Origin: Caulifigura coniformis
GTDB taxonomy: Bacteria > Planctomycetota > Planctomycetia > Planctomycetales > Planctomycetaceae
DNA: 64,000 nucleotides
NCBI RefSeq assembly: GCF_007745175.1
Contig: NZ_CP036271.1
Location: forward strand, 5,282,314 to 5,346,313
Reading direction: 5' to 3'
The notes beneath the pieces were generated by a model, which was not told the DNA's origin, did not search any database, and was given only the letters and a program-made list of their open reading frames with translations. Shown here one piece after another: positions 19,177 to 28,607 of this stretch. Each line of letters opens with the position of its first letter. The first letter of the stretch is position 1. Made by a program: the position numbers and the translations under genes.

Positions 19177-22100
19177 ATGCTCAAATCCCTCGAACTTCTG
19201 GGCTTCAAGAGCTTCGCGGAGCGAACGCTCTTTGAGTTCGCGCCGGGGATTACGTGCGTCGTCGGCCCGAATGGCTCGGGCAAGAGCAACGTCGTCGACT
19301 CCATCAAATGGATTCTCGGCGACCAGAGCGCCAAGAGCCTTCGCGGCAAGGAGATGACGGACGTCATCTTCAATGGCTCGTCCAGCCGCAAACCGAGCCA
19401 GCTCGCCGAAGCCTCGCTGACTTTCGACAACACGTCGGGCCTGCTGCCGATCGATGCGGTCGAAGTGAAGATCGGGCGCCGGCTGTACCGGAGCGGCGAC
19501 TCGGAATACCTGCTGAACGGCAACGTCGTCCGACTGAAGGACGTCCGCGACCTGCTGCTCGGCACCGGCGCGGGAACGGCCGCTTACAGCATCATCGAGC
19601 AGGGGCGCGTCGACCAGATTCTGCAGTCGAACCCGGCCTCGCGCCGGCAGGTGTTTGAAGAAGCCGCCGGCATCAGCCGGTTCAAGGCGAAGCGCGTCGA
19701 CGCCGAACGCCGTCTTGAGCGGGTCTCCCAGAACCTGCTGCGGCTCACTGACATCGTCGGCGAGCTGGAATCGCAGCTGAATACGACGCGCAACCAGGCT
19801 GGCAAGGCCGCGAAGTACCGCGAGCTGACGAGCGAACTGAAGGTTATCTGGACCGGCCTCGCCGCCGATGATGTGCGGCACATGGACTCCCAGAAGTCCG
19901 GGTGGGACGAAAAGCTGGAGACTTCCCGGACTCGCTCCGAGGAACTCCAGGAGCAGCTTGCCAGGATTGAGGCTGGACGCCAGGAAATCGACGAAGAACT
20001 GTCGGCGAGCGATCACAAGGTGCGCGCCGTCGAACAGCAGATGTCGGTCCTGCAACAGGCCATCGCAACCGCCACCGCGAACCGCGCGAATCAAAGCCAG
20101 CGCAGCGAAGAGCTGGCGGTCGAGATCGGCCGGCTGCAGACGCACCAGATGTCGCTCGTCCGCGAGGAGTCGCAGGCTTCGCAGGAACTGGCTGAAGCAG
20201 AACTCCGCCTGAAGACGCTGGAACAGTCGATTCAGGAGCGTCGCGGCAGCTTTGAACGCCGTGAGGTACTGGCGGCCGAGATTCAGCGGAAGGTTGGACT
20301 GGCTCGCAAGGATGTTCGCGAACAACGCATTGCGCGCGAGGCGGCCCTTCAGAAGATTGTCACGTGCGAGCGGCAGCTGGCGGCCCTGGAGTCGCAGCAG
20401 GCCTCCGCAGGCGAGGCGATCGATGCGCTCGAACGGCAGCGTGCCGAAGCACTCGTTCGACTGGGTCAGTTCGAAGCCGCCGATGAAGAAACGCAGGAGA
20501 ACCTGGCGCGCGCCGAAGAAGCCCTCGCAGACGCCCGGGCCGCCCGCGACGGCGTCGCGGCGGAACGCGCCAAGCTGCATGGAGAACTGACTCGCCTCGA
20601 AACGCAGCTCAACCATCGTCGCGAACATCGCAGCGTCTGGCAGGCGCGTCTGCAGGTGTTGAAGGAGTGGGATGCCAGCCACGCCGGCGTCGGTACCGGC
20701 GTGCGAGAGTTTCTCGCCAGGGCGGCGGAATCGCGTGGCGCCCCGTGGAACACCGTGAAAGGACTCGTCTGCAACCTGCTGGACGTCCCGCTGGAGGTCG
20801 CTCCGCTCATCGACCTGGCACTTGGAGAGCAGTCGCAGGCCGTTGTCGTCGAAGACCTCCAGCCCTGGATCGCCTACTGGAGAAAGCCCGATTCGGTCGC
20901 CGCCGGCCGGATTGCCATGATCGGCCTGAACCTCAACGGAGACATCCGACGGACCGATCCGTTTGAACGGACCGTCCGGGAACTGCCCGGCGTGGTGGGG
21001 CGCGCCGACGAGGTTGTCAAAGAATCACGCAAGGCCATCGGTCTCGCCAAACGCGTCCTGGGACATGTGTGGATCGTTCGCGATCTCGACACGGCGACTC
21101 AGGTCGTGGAAACGTCCGGCGGCAAGGCAACGTGCGCCACGCTGCAGGGAGAACTGCTGAACGGCGATCTGCGACTCGTCGTGGGCGCGCTGTCGGCCGA
21201 GTCGGCCGTCGTGTCGCGTCGCAGTGAGCTCAAGCAACTCACACTCGACCTCAAACGCCTCGAACGGGCGATCGAAGGGGACGGCCGTCGGCTGGCCGAA
21301 CTGATTGAAGTCCATGTATCGCGGGACGCGGCCGTTCGTGAAGCCGATGAGATTGTCGGCCGTCGGCTGGAAGAGGTCGCCGCTGCGCGGGCGATGTGCG
21401 ACGTTCGCAATCGTGACCGGCAGCGATTGTTGGCGGAACTGGAAACCACCGAGGAACAGACTGCGCTTGCCATCGCCCGGCAGACTTCGGTTTACGACCA
21501 GGCCGACGCCCTGGAAGCGACAATCGACAGCCTGCGCCAGGAAGCATCGACGCTGGAGGAATCGATCACCGTCCTTCAGGCGGACATCGATTCGATCGAC
21601 CAGGAGCTGCGCGAGCTCACCAGTGAACTCGACCTGCAGCGAGTCGAACTCGCCAAGCAGGAAGAGCGGCTGACCGGCTTGATCGAATCGCACGGTCGTT
21701 TTGACCGCGAACAGGGCGCCCGGATCAAGCAGCGGGAAGAGGCTGCGGAGCGCTTCGAGGAATCGCAGGCGGCGCTCGCCCGTGCCCAGTTGGCCATGCT
21801 TTCGGCATCGAACGAGTGCGCCACGCTCATTCTCAAGGTCGAGACGCTGCAGAGCGAGCGACGGATCCTCGACGAAGTACGGGCCCAGGTGCAGTCCCGC
21901 CGGAAGAAATACCTGGCCCAGGAAGACGCCTGCCGCAGCGAGCGGCACGAAGCCGTCGACGCCATGCACACGGCCGAAATGCAGCTGCGCGAGTTCACAC
22001 GGCTTCGCACGGCCCTCGAAACCCGGATGCAGGAAGAGTTCCAGCTGTCGCTCGAGGAGATCGTCGCCTCCGAGGTATCCGCCTACGCTGACTATCTCGC

Positions 22101-22914
22101 CGCGAACCACGCCCCTGAAGAGCAGCCCGCTGCTGAAGAAGCCGACGAGACCGGCGAAGACCGCGAGACCGCGGACGACGACGAAATCATTACGAACGAG
22201 GGCGCACCGACGTTTGACGAGGTCCGGCCCGAGCTGGAGGCGGAAGTCGAACGGCTCCGGCGACGGATCAAGGCGCTGGGGAACGTGAATACCGAGTCGC
22301 TCGACGATCTCGACGAACTCGAAACCCGCTACAACGACCTGGCGGGCCAACTGAGCGACCTCAATGAGGCCAAGGCCGCGCTGGAGGACATCATCCGCCG
22401 GATCAATGTGGAAAGCCGCCGGATGTTTCTCGAAACGTTCGAGAGCATCTGCACGCACTTCCGTGAGTTGTTCCGGAAGCTTTTCGGCGGCGGTGAAGGA
22501 AACATCATCCTCGAGAATCCTGACGACGTTCTGGAGTGCGGGATCGACATTGTCGCCCGGCCGCCGGGCAAGGAACTGCGGAGCATCTCGCTGCTTAGCG
22601 GTGGCGAAAAGACGCTCACGGCCATCGCGCTGCTGTTCGCGATGTTCAAGAGCAAGCCCAGCCCGTACTGCATCCTGGACGAAGTCGACGCGGCTCTCGA
22701 TGACGCGAACGTCGAGCGCTATGCCTCGATCGTGAAGGACTTCACCTACCTGTCCCAGTTCGTGATCATCACGCACCGGAAGCGGACGATGACGGCCGGC
22801 GACGTGCTGTACGGCGTCACGATGGAACAGGCGGGCATCTCGAAACGGATGTCGGTCCGCTTCGACGACGTCGGCGAGAACGGCGAAATCCTCGCCAAAT
22901 CGAGAGCAGCCTGA
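19177..22914 (+). CDS. smc: Chromosome segregation ATPase SMC
   Basis: The 1245-residue SMC has the N-terminal ATPase half with Walker A GPNGSGKS at 30-37, two long coiled coils, a hinge domain roughly at residues 500-660 ([17 protein letters not shown], then [18 protein letters not shown]), and the C-terminal half with signature [17 protein letters not shown] and Walker [16 protein letters not shown]. An acidic insertion rich in Glu/Asp (around residues 980-1010) lies in the second coiled-coil arm. It forms the bacterial condensin core with ScpA/ScpB, which are not in this window. Length is slightly above the usual 1180. Confidence 0.97.
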   Translation: MLKSLELLGFKSFAERTLFEFAPGITCVVGPNGSGKSNVVDSIKWILGDQSAKSLRGKEMTDVIFNGSSSRKPSQLAEASLTFDNTSGLLPIDAVEVKIGRRLYRSGDSEYLLNGNVVRLKDVRDLLLGTGAGTAAYSIIEQGRVDQILQSNPASRRQVFEEAAGISRFKAKRVDAERRLERVSQNLLRLTDIVGELESQLNTTRNQAGKAAKYRELTSELKVIWTGLAADDVRHMDSQKSGWDEKLETSRTRSEELQEQLARIEAGRQEIDEELSASDHKVRAVEQQMSVLQQAIATATANRANQSQRSEELAVEIGRLQTHQMSLVREESQASQELAEAELRLKTLEQSIQERRGSFERREVLAAEIQRKVGLARKDVREQRIAREAALQKIVTCERQLAALESQQASAGEAIDALERQRAEALVRLGQFEAADEETQENLARAEEALADARAARDGVAAERAKLHGELTRLETQLNHRREHRSVWQARLQVLKEWDASHAGVGTGVREFLARAAESRGAPWNTVKGLVCNLLDVPLEVAPLIDLALGEQSQAVVVEDLQPWIAYWRKPDSVAAGRIAMIGLNLNGDIRRTDPFERTVRELPGVVGRADEVVKESRKAIGLAKRVLGHVWIVRDLDTATQVVETSGGKATCATLQGELLNGDLRLVVGALSAESAVVSRRSELKQLTLDLKRLERAIEGDGRRLAELIEVHVSRDAAVREADEIVGRRLEEVAAARAMCDVRNRDRQRLLAELETTEEQTALAIARQTSVYDQADALEATIDSLRQEASTLEESITVLQADIDSIDQELRELTSELDLQRVELAKQEERLTGLIESHGRFDREQGARIKQREEAAERFEESQAALARAQLAMLSASNECATLILKVETLQSERRILDEVRAQVQSRRKKYLAQEDACRSERHEAVDAMHTAEMQLREFTRLRTALETRMQEEFQLSLEEIVASEVSAYADYLAANHAPEEQPAAEEADETGEDRETADDDEIITNEGAPTFDEVRPELEAEVERLRRRIKALGNVNTESLDDLDELETRYNDLAGQLSDLNEAKAALEDIIRRINVESRRMFLETFESICTHFRELFRKLFGGGEGNIILENPDDVLECGIDIVARPPGKELRSISLLSGGEKTLTAIALLFAMFKSKPSPYCILDEVDAALDDANVERYASIVKDFTYLSQFVIITHRKRTMTAGDVLYGVTMEQAGISKRMSVRFDDVGENGEILAKSRAA

Positions 22915-22974
22915 GGCGACCCGAAGGCCGCCGCAGGCTGCAGAGTTCGACAGCAATCCCGCCGGCCCGGCGAG

Positions 22975-24960
22975 TTACTTCTTGTCGGCGAACAGGTCGA
23001 CCCAGATCACCGTGAACATCAGGCCGACCACGAAGGCGAAGCCGATGTAGGTGGCCGTTACGAGCACCCGCTCGCTCGGCTTGCGACGGGCAATCGCTTC
23101 CCACAGCAGGAAGACCATATGTCCGCCGTCCAGCACCGGAATCGGCAGGAAGTTGATGACGGCCAGGTTGATGCTGATCAGCCCCAGGAACATCAGGAAG
23201 TCGGCGAAGCCTTCTTCCGCGACGACGGACGCCGCCTTGGCGATGCCGATCGGCCCGTGCAGGCTGCGGATCGAAAGGTCGCCCGAAACCAGGTTCCGAA
23301 GCGTCAGGTAGATATCGAGAACCGAGTTCCGGGTGTGGCGGAAGCTCATTTCCATCGCGTCGACGAAGGATTCGGCCTTCAGTTCGCGAACCATTGCTCC
23401 CAGGAGCAGGCCGCGCGTCGATGCCTGGAACCACTCGGTCGAGTCTTTCAGTTCAACGACGACCGGACGCGGATCGGTCGAACCTGAGCTGCGGACGTTG
23501 AGTGTCAGCTTCTTCAGCCGGGGCGTATCCTGGATCACCGAGTAGGCATACGGCCAACCGACTTCCGCGACCGACATCTGCCGAGGCTCGGAGCCCTTCT
23601 GGTCGGGATCGGCAGGAATCTCGAGCGACACGATGCTGTCGCCGGGTTGAATGCCGAGGTTGGCCGCAGGGCCTTCGGGATTGATCTGCACGATGTTGGG
23701 GAGGACGTCGACTGCGGCGCCGATCGCCTGGATTTCCAGGGGATCCTTTTCGTCCCGCGGGCCCGACCAGGCGATCGCCTTTTCGGGAACGAGCGTCACT
23801 TCACGGCTCTGCGGTTCGCTCCCTTTGACTTCCTTCGTGATCGTGACTTTCACTTCCTGGCCGGCACGCTCCTCGAAGTATTCCGGCAGCCGCATCGGAT
23901 CGAGGTCGCGGCCCACTTCGCGGCCGTCGACGTGCGTGATCAGGTCGTTCAGCTCGAGCCCGGCGGTGACTGCGGGCGACTTGATTCGCAGATCCGTGAT
24001 CCGTCCGATCGACATCCGCAAACCAATCTGCCGGAACGGCTCCGGCGCGACGGTCAGCTCCACGCGGGACGTCTTGTCCGACTGGTCTTTCTCCTTGCGC
24101 TCGACGGTGAACTTCAGCGTGTCCTTCCGTTTTGCGGCGAGCACGTCCTTCAACGCCATGAAGTTCTGCACCGGCACGCCGTCTACTTCGACGATCAGGT
24201 CGCCGGGAAGGAAGGCTGCCTGCGAGGCCGGGCTGCCGGGAATCGTGACCGGCGTCTTTTCCGGGTCGCGAACCGGGGCGACGCGGAGGCTGTACTGGTA
24301 GCCCGTGCCGATCCGGCGGCGAATTCCGGAGCGATCGGGGGAGAACGTTTCGTGGTAGGCGGTTCCGTCGGCATGTTTTCCGACGATCTCGATGTTGCCG
24401 CGGGAAAGGGCGGTCTGCCGCAGGATGTCCTGGAATTCTTCGACCTTGCGGCCGTTCATCGACGTGATGACATCGCCTTCGCGGACCCCGTGCTCCCAGG
24501 CCGGCATGCCGACCTTCACGAACCCGACCTCTCGGTCGAGCGCTTCGATCCCGGAGTGGAACGCAAACGCGAAGAACAGGATGCCGGTGATGATGTTCAT
24601 CGTCACGCCGGCCGAGATGATCGCCATTCGCTGCGGCACGGACTTCGCCGTGTAGGAACGGGGATCGGCCGCGACCTGCTCATCGGCCATCTGGCCCGGA
24701 TCGATGTCGTCCTGGCCGAGCATTTTGACGTATCCGCCGAACGGAATGGCCGACAGGGCGTATTCGGTTTCGCCCCATTTCTTGCGCCAGAGCACCGGGC
24801 CGAACCCGATGCTGAAGCGTTCGACCATCACGTTGCACCACTTGGCGACCGCGAAATGCCCGAGTTCGTGGAAGAAGATGACGAGGCCCAGTCCGATGGC
24901 CACGGTCGCGATATTCGTGATGCGGTCCAGGTAGGGAATGGCCGCTAACAGGTTGTCCAA
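22975..24960 (-). CDS. rseP: RseP/RIP-type site-2 intramembrane zinc protease with several PDZ domains
   Basis: The 661-residue protein has the HELGH zinc motif at 31-35 in the first helix, the second zinc-ligand segment NFLPIPVLDGG (LDGG at 610-613) in a C-terminal helix and a membrane anchor at the end. Between them are four segments with PDZ-like character (around residues 125-200, 225-310, 330-410 and 425-490), against two in E. coli RseP (450 residues). The start is a TTG at 24960 with a strong GGAGGAGACGGAG ribosome site just upstream; no internal ATG would keep the HELGH helix. It overlaps the dxr stop by 16 bases. Confidence 0.93.
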   Translation of the reverse strand: MDNLLAAIPYLDRITNIATVAIGLGLVIFFHELGHFAVAKWCNVMVERFSIGFGPVLWRKKWGETEYALSAIPFGGYVKMLGQDDIDPGQMADEQVAADPRSYTAKSVPQRMAIISAGVTMNIITGILFFAFAFHSGIEALDREVGFVKVGMPAWEHGVREGDVITSMNGRKVEEFQDILRQTALSRGNIEIVGKHADGTAYHETFSPDRSGIRRRIGTGYQYSLRVAPVRDPEKTPVTIPGSPASQAAFLPGDLIVEVDGVPVQNFMALKDVLAAKRKDTLKFTVERKEKDQSDKTSRVELTVAPEPFRQIGLRMSIGRITDLRIKSPAVTAGLELNDLITHVDGREVGRDLDPMRLPEYFEERAGQEVKVTITKEVKGSEPQSREVTLVPEKAIAWSGPRDEKDPLEIQAIGAAVDVLPNIVQINPEGPAANLGIQPGDSIVSLEIPADPDQKGSEPRQMSVAEVGWPYAYSVIQDTPRLKKLTLNVRSSGSTDPRPVVVELKDSTEWFQASTRGLLLGAMVRELKAESFVDAMEMSFRHTRNSVLDIYLTLRNLVSGDLSIRSLHGPIGIAKAASVVAEEGFADFLMFLGLISINLAVINFLPIPVLDGGHMVFLLWEAIARRKPSERVLVTATYIGFAFVVGLMFTVIWVDLFADKK

Positions 24961-26096
24961 CGCTCCGTCTCCTCCCTGGCCCAGGCGTCGAGCTTGAGGA
25001 GCTCGTCCAATGACGGCGAGGGGTTGAAATGATGACTTTCCAGAACCTCGCGGCAGGCGCGAGCAATCTGCTGAAAGGATAGGTTGCCCGCGAGGAATCG
25101 TGCGACAGCAACTTCATTGGCGGCATTGAGTACCGCTCCGGAAGTGCCGCCGCGACGAGCCACTTCGAAACCCAGTTCCAGCGCTGGGAATCGTTCGAGA
25201 TCAGGCGGCTGGAAGTCTAGCGAAAATCCGGCCGTGAAATCGAGACGGGGGGAGACCCCGGTCGCCCGGTGGGGATACGTAATTGCATACTGGATCGGCA
25301 GTTTCATGTCCGGCGGGGACATCTGCGCGATGACCGATCCGTCCACGAACTCGACCAGCGAATGGATGATCGACTGGGGATGGACGACGACCGCGATCTG
25401 CGAGGCGTTGGTGTCGAACAGCCAGCGGGCCTCGATCACTTCGAGTGCCTTGTTCATCATCGTGGCCGAATCGATGGTGATCTTGGGGCCCATCTGCCAG
25501 GTGGGGTGGGCGAGGGCCTCTTTGGGAGTGACCGTCGCCAGTTTCTCGAGCGGCCACGCCCGGAACGGCCCTCCACTGGCGGTCAGGATGATTCGCAGAA
25601 GGTCTTCACGACGGCCGCAGGCCAGCGTCTGGAAGATGGCGCCGTGCTCGCTGTCGACCGGGATGATTTCGGCCCCGGTTTTCTTAGCAAGGTCCATCAC
25701 CAGCGGACCCGCGACGACCAGTGTTTCCTTGTTGGCGACAGCGACCCGCTTGCCGGCTTCCACCGCGGCCCAGGTCCCGTGCAGCCCCGCAGCACCCACG
25801 ATTCCCGAAACGACGACGTCCGCTTCGGGGAGCGCGGCCGCCCTGATGACCGCTTCAGGACCGAAAGCGACCTCGGTTTCCGGCGGAAAGACACCGGCCG
25901 GGATCTGCGATTTGAGGGCCAGGTCCGCGATGGCCGCCAGTTGCGGCCGGAAACGCCAGCATTGGGCGGCCATGTCCTCCCACCGGCTGCGTGTGGCCAG
26001 CGCAACGATCTGCATCGACGAGGCGTGTGCCCCGACGACTTCGCAGCAGCTGGTACCGATCGATCCGGTCGATCCGAGGACGGAAATCCGTTTCAT
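24945..26096 (-). CDS. dxr: 1-deoxy-D-xylulose 5-phosphate reductoisomerase
   Basis: MEP-pathway enzyme that makes 2-C-methyl-erythritol 4-phosphate from DXP with NADPH. The 383-residue protein shows the nucleotide-binding GSTGSIG at the N-terminus, ANKETLVVAGP, the metal/substrate segment PVDSEHGAIFQ, the family stretch TASGGPFR, and GPKITIDSATMMNKALEVIEA. Length is normal. Its last codons overlap the rseP start, the same dxr-rseP neighbour arrangement seen in many bacteria, so the two are translationally coupled. Confidence 0.97.
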   Translation of the reverse strand: MKRISVLGSTGSIGTSCCEVVGAHASSMQIVALATRSRWEDMAAQCWRFRPQLAAIADLALKSQIPAGVFPPETEVAFGPEAVIRAAALPEADVVVSGIVGAAGLHGTWAAVEAGKRVAVANKETLVVAGPLVMDLAKKTGAEIIPVDSEHGAIFQTLACGRREDLLRIILTASGGPFRAWPLEKLATVTPKEALAHPTWQMGPKITIDSATMMNKALEVIEARWLFDTNASQIAVVVHPQSIIHSLVEFVDGSVIAQMSPPDMKLPIQYAITYPHRATGVSPRLDFTAGFSLDFQPPDLERFPALELGFEVARRGGTSGAVLNAANEVAVARFLAGNLSFQQIARACREVLESHHFNPSPSLDELLKLDAWAREETERWTTC

Positions 26097-26399
26097 AGGC
26101 GGAACTTAGGGCAGGCCACGGATGGCCGCAATGGCGTGGGTGTGGTTGTTGTTGATGATTGGGCGGCGGCGAAGGAGAGGGCGACAAACCGTTTTTCGCC
26201 AGGCGCTGGCTTCGGTCATGGCGGATGGACTTTCTGCGCGCATTGATCAACGTTGTCGTCCACTTCGGCTCCATCAATCGCTCCTTCAATAGATGGGAGC
26301 GGGTTGCCTTTCTCTTTTCCGGGGCGGAGCAGTGCGATTTCGTGAACCGCATCCCCCCGCCCGGCGACGGAGTTGCTGAAATCACCGAGAATCCCACGC
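26097..26399. other. Intergenic region between divergent dxr and sigma-factor genes
   Basis: About 300 bases with no plausible coding frame. It should contain divergent promoters for dxr (minus) and the ECF sigma factor (plus). I see no clear -35/-10 pair, repeat or RNA gene. Confidence 0.4.
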
Positions 26400-26972
26400 A
26401 TGCCCCGCTCGCCCGACGATATCCGCAACGAACTGCTCGTCGTGCGGTGTCGTCGAAACGACCCGGCCGCGTGGGACGAACTCGTGAAAACGTTCAACGA
26501 CCGGCTGTTCTATTTCGTTCGCCGGCTGGTGAACGGTGAGGACCAGGCCCTGGTGGTGATGCAGGAGACCTGGGTGCAGGTGCTGCGGAGCCTCCGGCAT
26601 CTGCAGTCGGCCGATCGGCTGACGACGTGGCTGTACACGATCGCGCGGCGAATGGTGATGAACCACTACCGTCGAGAGTTCGCCGAGTTGGACCTCGCCG
26701 GCGATCCGTCGGCCGACGTCGTGGACGACGGAAACGATCCGATCACCGACCTGGAGAACGCCGAGTGGATTCATTTCGGCCTGGACCGGATCGGCCTGGC
26801 CGAGCGCGAAGTGCTCACGCTGTTCTTCCTCGAAGACTTCTCGATTGCACAGACCGCGGACGTTCTGGGAGTCCCTGAAGGAACGGTGAAGTCGCGATTG
26901 GCGCGGGCCCGTGCGGAACTTCGCCAGGTGCTTCAGCGGGAACGACAGGCGCGGACGGGAGGGCGTTCATGA
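26400..26972 (+). CDS. ECF-type RNA polymerase sigma factor
   Basis: The 190-residue product has sigma region 2 (LLVVRCRRNDPAAWDELVKTF, QALVVMQETWVQVLRSLRHL, RLTTWLYTIARRMVMNHYRR) and region 4 (LDRIGLAEREVLTLFFLEDFS, ADVLGVPEGTVKSRLARARAELR). The start at the ATG at 26400 (MPRSPDDIRNELLV) is preferred over a TTG nine codons earlier. The stop overlaps the next gene by four bases, so the neighbour is a likely partner. Which promoters it reads cannot be told from sequence. Confidence 0.93.
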   Translation: MPRSPDDIRNELLVVRCRRNDPAAWDELVKTFNDRLFYFVRRLVNGEDQALVVMQETWVQVLRSLRHLQSADRLTTWLYTIARRMVMNHYRREFAELDLAGDPSADVVDDGNDPITDLENAEWIHFGLDRIGLAEREVLTLFFLEDFSIAQTADVLGVPEGTVKSRLARARAELRQVLQRERQARTGGRS

Positions 26973-27535
26973 CCACGAAACAACGGCTGCGCGAATCGCT
27001 GCTGGCGCTCGATTCCCCAGAGCCGCAGCGACGTGAACAGCTGCAACAGGAGATTCAGACCATGATGATCCGCGAACTGTCGATGCCGCGACGCGCCTGG
27101 ATGACGGCGCTGGTGGTCGCTGAGTTTGGAGCGGCCCTGTTCATCGGCTCCCTCGTCGTCACCGAGCCGGCGCTGCCGTGGCTGGCGCGGATCGGTCTGG
27201 GAGCGGGAACACTGTTCGCCATCGCCTGGGGGGCGTGGTTCCTTCGCCTGTTGAGGCGAGGGGAGATGGATGTGCGGCAGGATGGCCGCCGGATGGCACA
27301 AATGGTGTGGTGTTTCACCCTGCTGATGGTGATCTTCATGGTCGTCGTGGGCGCGACGATGACTGACCGGGCCCAGGGGACCATCGTGATCCTGCAGTCG
27401 TTCGTGTTCCTGATCGGGGCCGCCGTCTACTGGTTGACGCAGCAGATCGAGCACGCGGAACTGAACATGACCGAACGCCTGCTGCGTCTGGAGTTGCAAC
27501 TGGTGGAGCTGACGGAGGGGAAGGGAGGTGGGTGA
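26969..27535 (+). CDS. Four-helix membrane protein coupled to the ECF sigma factor
   Basis: The 188-residue protein has a charged N-terminus with many Arg/Glu/Gln residues (about 1-43), then four membrane helices (about 46-64, 70-89, 112-131 and 137-154) and a C-terminal helical segment (AELNMTERLLRLELQLVEL). The ATG overlaps the sigma stop by four bases, a classical position for an anti-sigma factor. It lacks a recognisable zinc anti-sigma motif (HxxxCxxC), so an anti-sigma role is only inferred from context. Confidence 0.6.
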   Translation: MTTKQRLRESLLALDSPEPQRREQLQQEIQTMMIRELSMPRRAWMTALVVAEFGAALFIGSLVVTEPALPWLARIGLGAGTLFAIAWGAWFLRLLRRGEMDVRQDGRRMAQMVWCFTLLMVIFMVVVGATMTDRAQGTIVILQSFVFLIGAAVYWLTQQIEHAELNMTERLLRLELQLVELTEGKGGG

Positions 27536-27605
27536 GGCGCTCGGTACCCGGTACTCGGAAAGGGGCGCGCCTTGTGACGCCCCTTGGTCACTGCCGGGGG
27601 CAGCT

Positions 27606-28484
27606 TTATGCCGCTGCTGAGTTCTTCGAGACCGCCCCTGTGATCGTTCCATGAAACTCCACCGCGAGTTGACGGAGTCGGGTGAGCTGGTTGAGGAGGG
27701 TCGGGATGTCGGTCAGCGGGAGTTGGTTGGGGCCATCGCTCTTGGCCTGATCGGGATTGGGGTGAGTTTCGAGAAAGACTCCGTCACAACCGGCGGCGAC
27801 GGCGGAGCGGGCGAGCGGGGCGACGAACTGCCGGGCTCCGCCCGTCGTCGCGCCCCCAGGACGCTGCACGCTGTGAGTCGCGTCGAAAACCACCGGAACT
27901 CCGAACGACTGCATGATCGGAATGCACTGCATGTCGTTGACGAGCCGGCCGTATCCGAACGTTGTTCCGCGATCCGTGAGGATGACCTTGTCACAGCCGG
28001 CTTCTTCGCATTTGCGAACGGCGTGGATCATGTCCTCAGGGGCGACAAACTGCGGCTTCTTGACGTTCACGATCCCGCCGTGGCGGGCCACTGATTCCGC
28101 AGCCGCGGCGATCAGATCGGTCTGCCGCGCGAGGAACGCCGGGATCTGCAGGATCTGGCAGACTTCGGCCGCAGGGGCACACTGTTCGGGCAGGTGGATG
28201 TCGGTTGTCACGGGAACGTGAAACCGGTCGCGGACCTTCGCGAGGATCTCCAGCCCCTTATCCAGACCAGGGCCGCGGAAGCTGTGGATGCTGGTGCGGT
28301 TGGCCTTGTCGAAGCTCGACTTGAAGACGAGCTGCCAGCCGTTTCGCGTACAGGCGGCGTGCAGAGATTCCGCCACCTGCATCACGAGGTCTTCACTTTC
28401 GATGACGCAGGGGCCGGCAATGAACAGCAGGGACTGGTTGGCGCCGCAGGCCAGTTCGTTCAGGCGGATGGGGTTCTGGGGCAT
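27606..28484 (-). CDS. kdsA: 3-deoxy-8-phosphooctulonate synthase (Kdo-8-P synthase)
   Basis: Condenses arabinose 5-phosphate with PEP to Kdo 8-phosphate, a lipopolysaccharide precursor. The 292-residue product has [52 protein letters not shown], the RQTDLI segment, and [14 protein letters not shown], all family landmarks. It indicates Kdo-containing LPS. The coding end faces the sigma/four-helix genes; a weak hairpin (AGGGGCG/CGCCCCT) without a U run lies between them. Confidence 0.97.
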   Translation of the reverse strand: MPQNPIRLNELACGANQSLLFIAGPCVIESEDLVMQVAESLHAACTRNGWQLVFKSSFDKANRTSIHSFRGPGLDKGLEILAKVRDRFHVPVTTDIHLPEQCAPAAEVCQILQIPAFLARQTDLIAAAAESVARHGGIVNVKKPQFVAPEDMIHAVRKCEEAGCDKVILTDRGTTFGYGRLVNDMQCIPIMQSFGVPVVFDATHSVQRPGGATTGGARQFVAPLARSAVAAGCDGVFLETHPNPDQAKSDGPNQLPLTDIPTLLNQLTRLRQLAVEFHGTITGAVSKNSAAA

Positions 28485-28607
28485 GGTGGGCTCTTTGAAA
28501 GTCGGCCAGCTTGTTCAGACGTGACTTGGGGATCGCTGGCATCCGCACACGGCCGAGACGGCCGTGGCACATCGATCCTCACGCTTGGATCGACGTGCGC
28601 CGTCGGC

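Noticed and set aside
21025-22956. A minus-strand frame of about 640 codons opposite smc
   Set aside because: Antisense shadow of smc; composition and lack of conserved segments give it away.
27536-27605. Hairpin between the four-helix protein gene and kdsA as a terminator
   Set aside because: A 7-base stem (AGGGGCG/CGCCCCT) is present but there is no T run on either strand.
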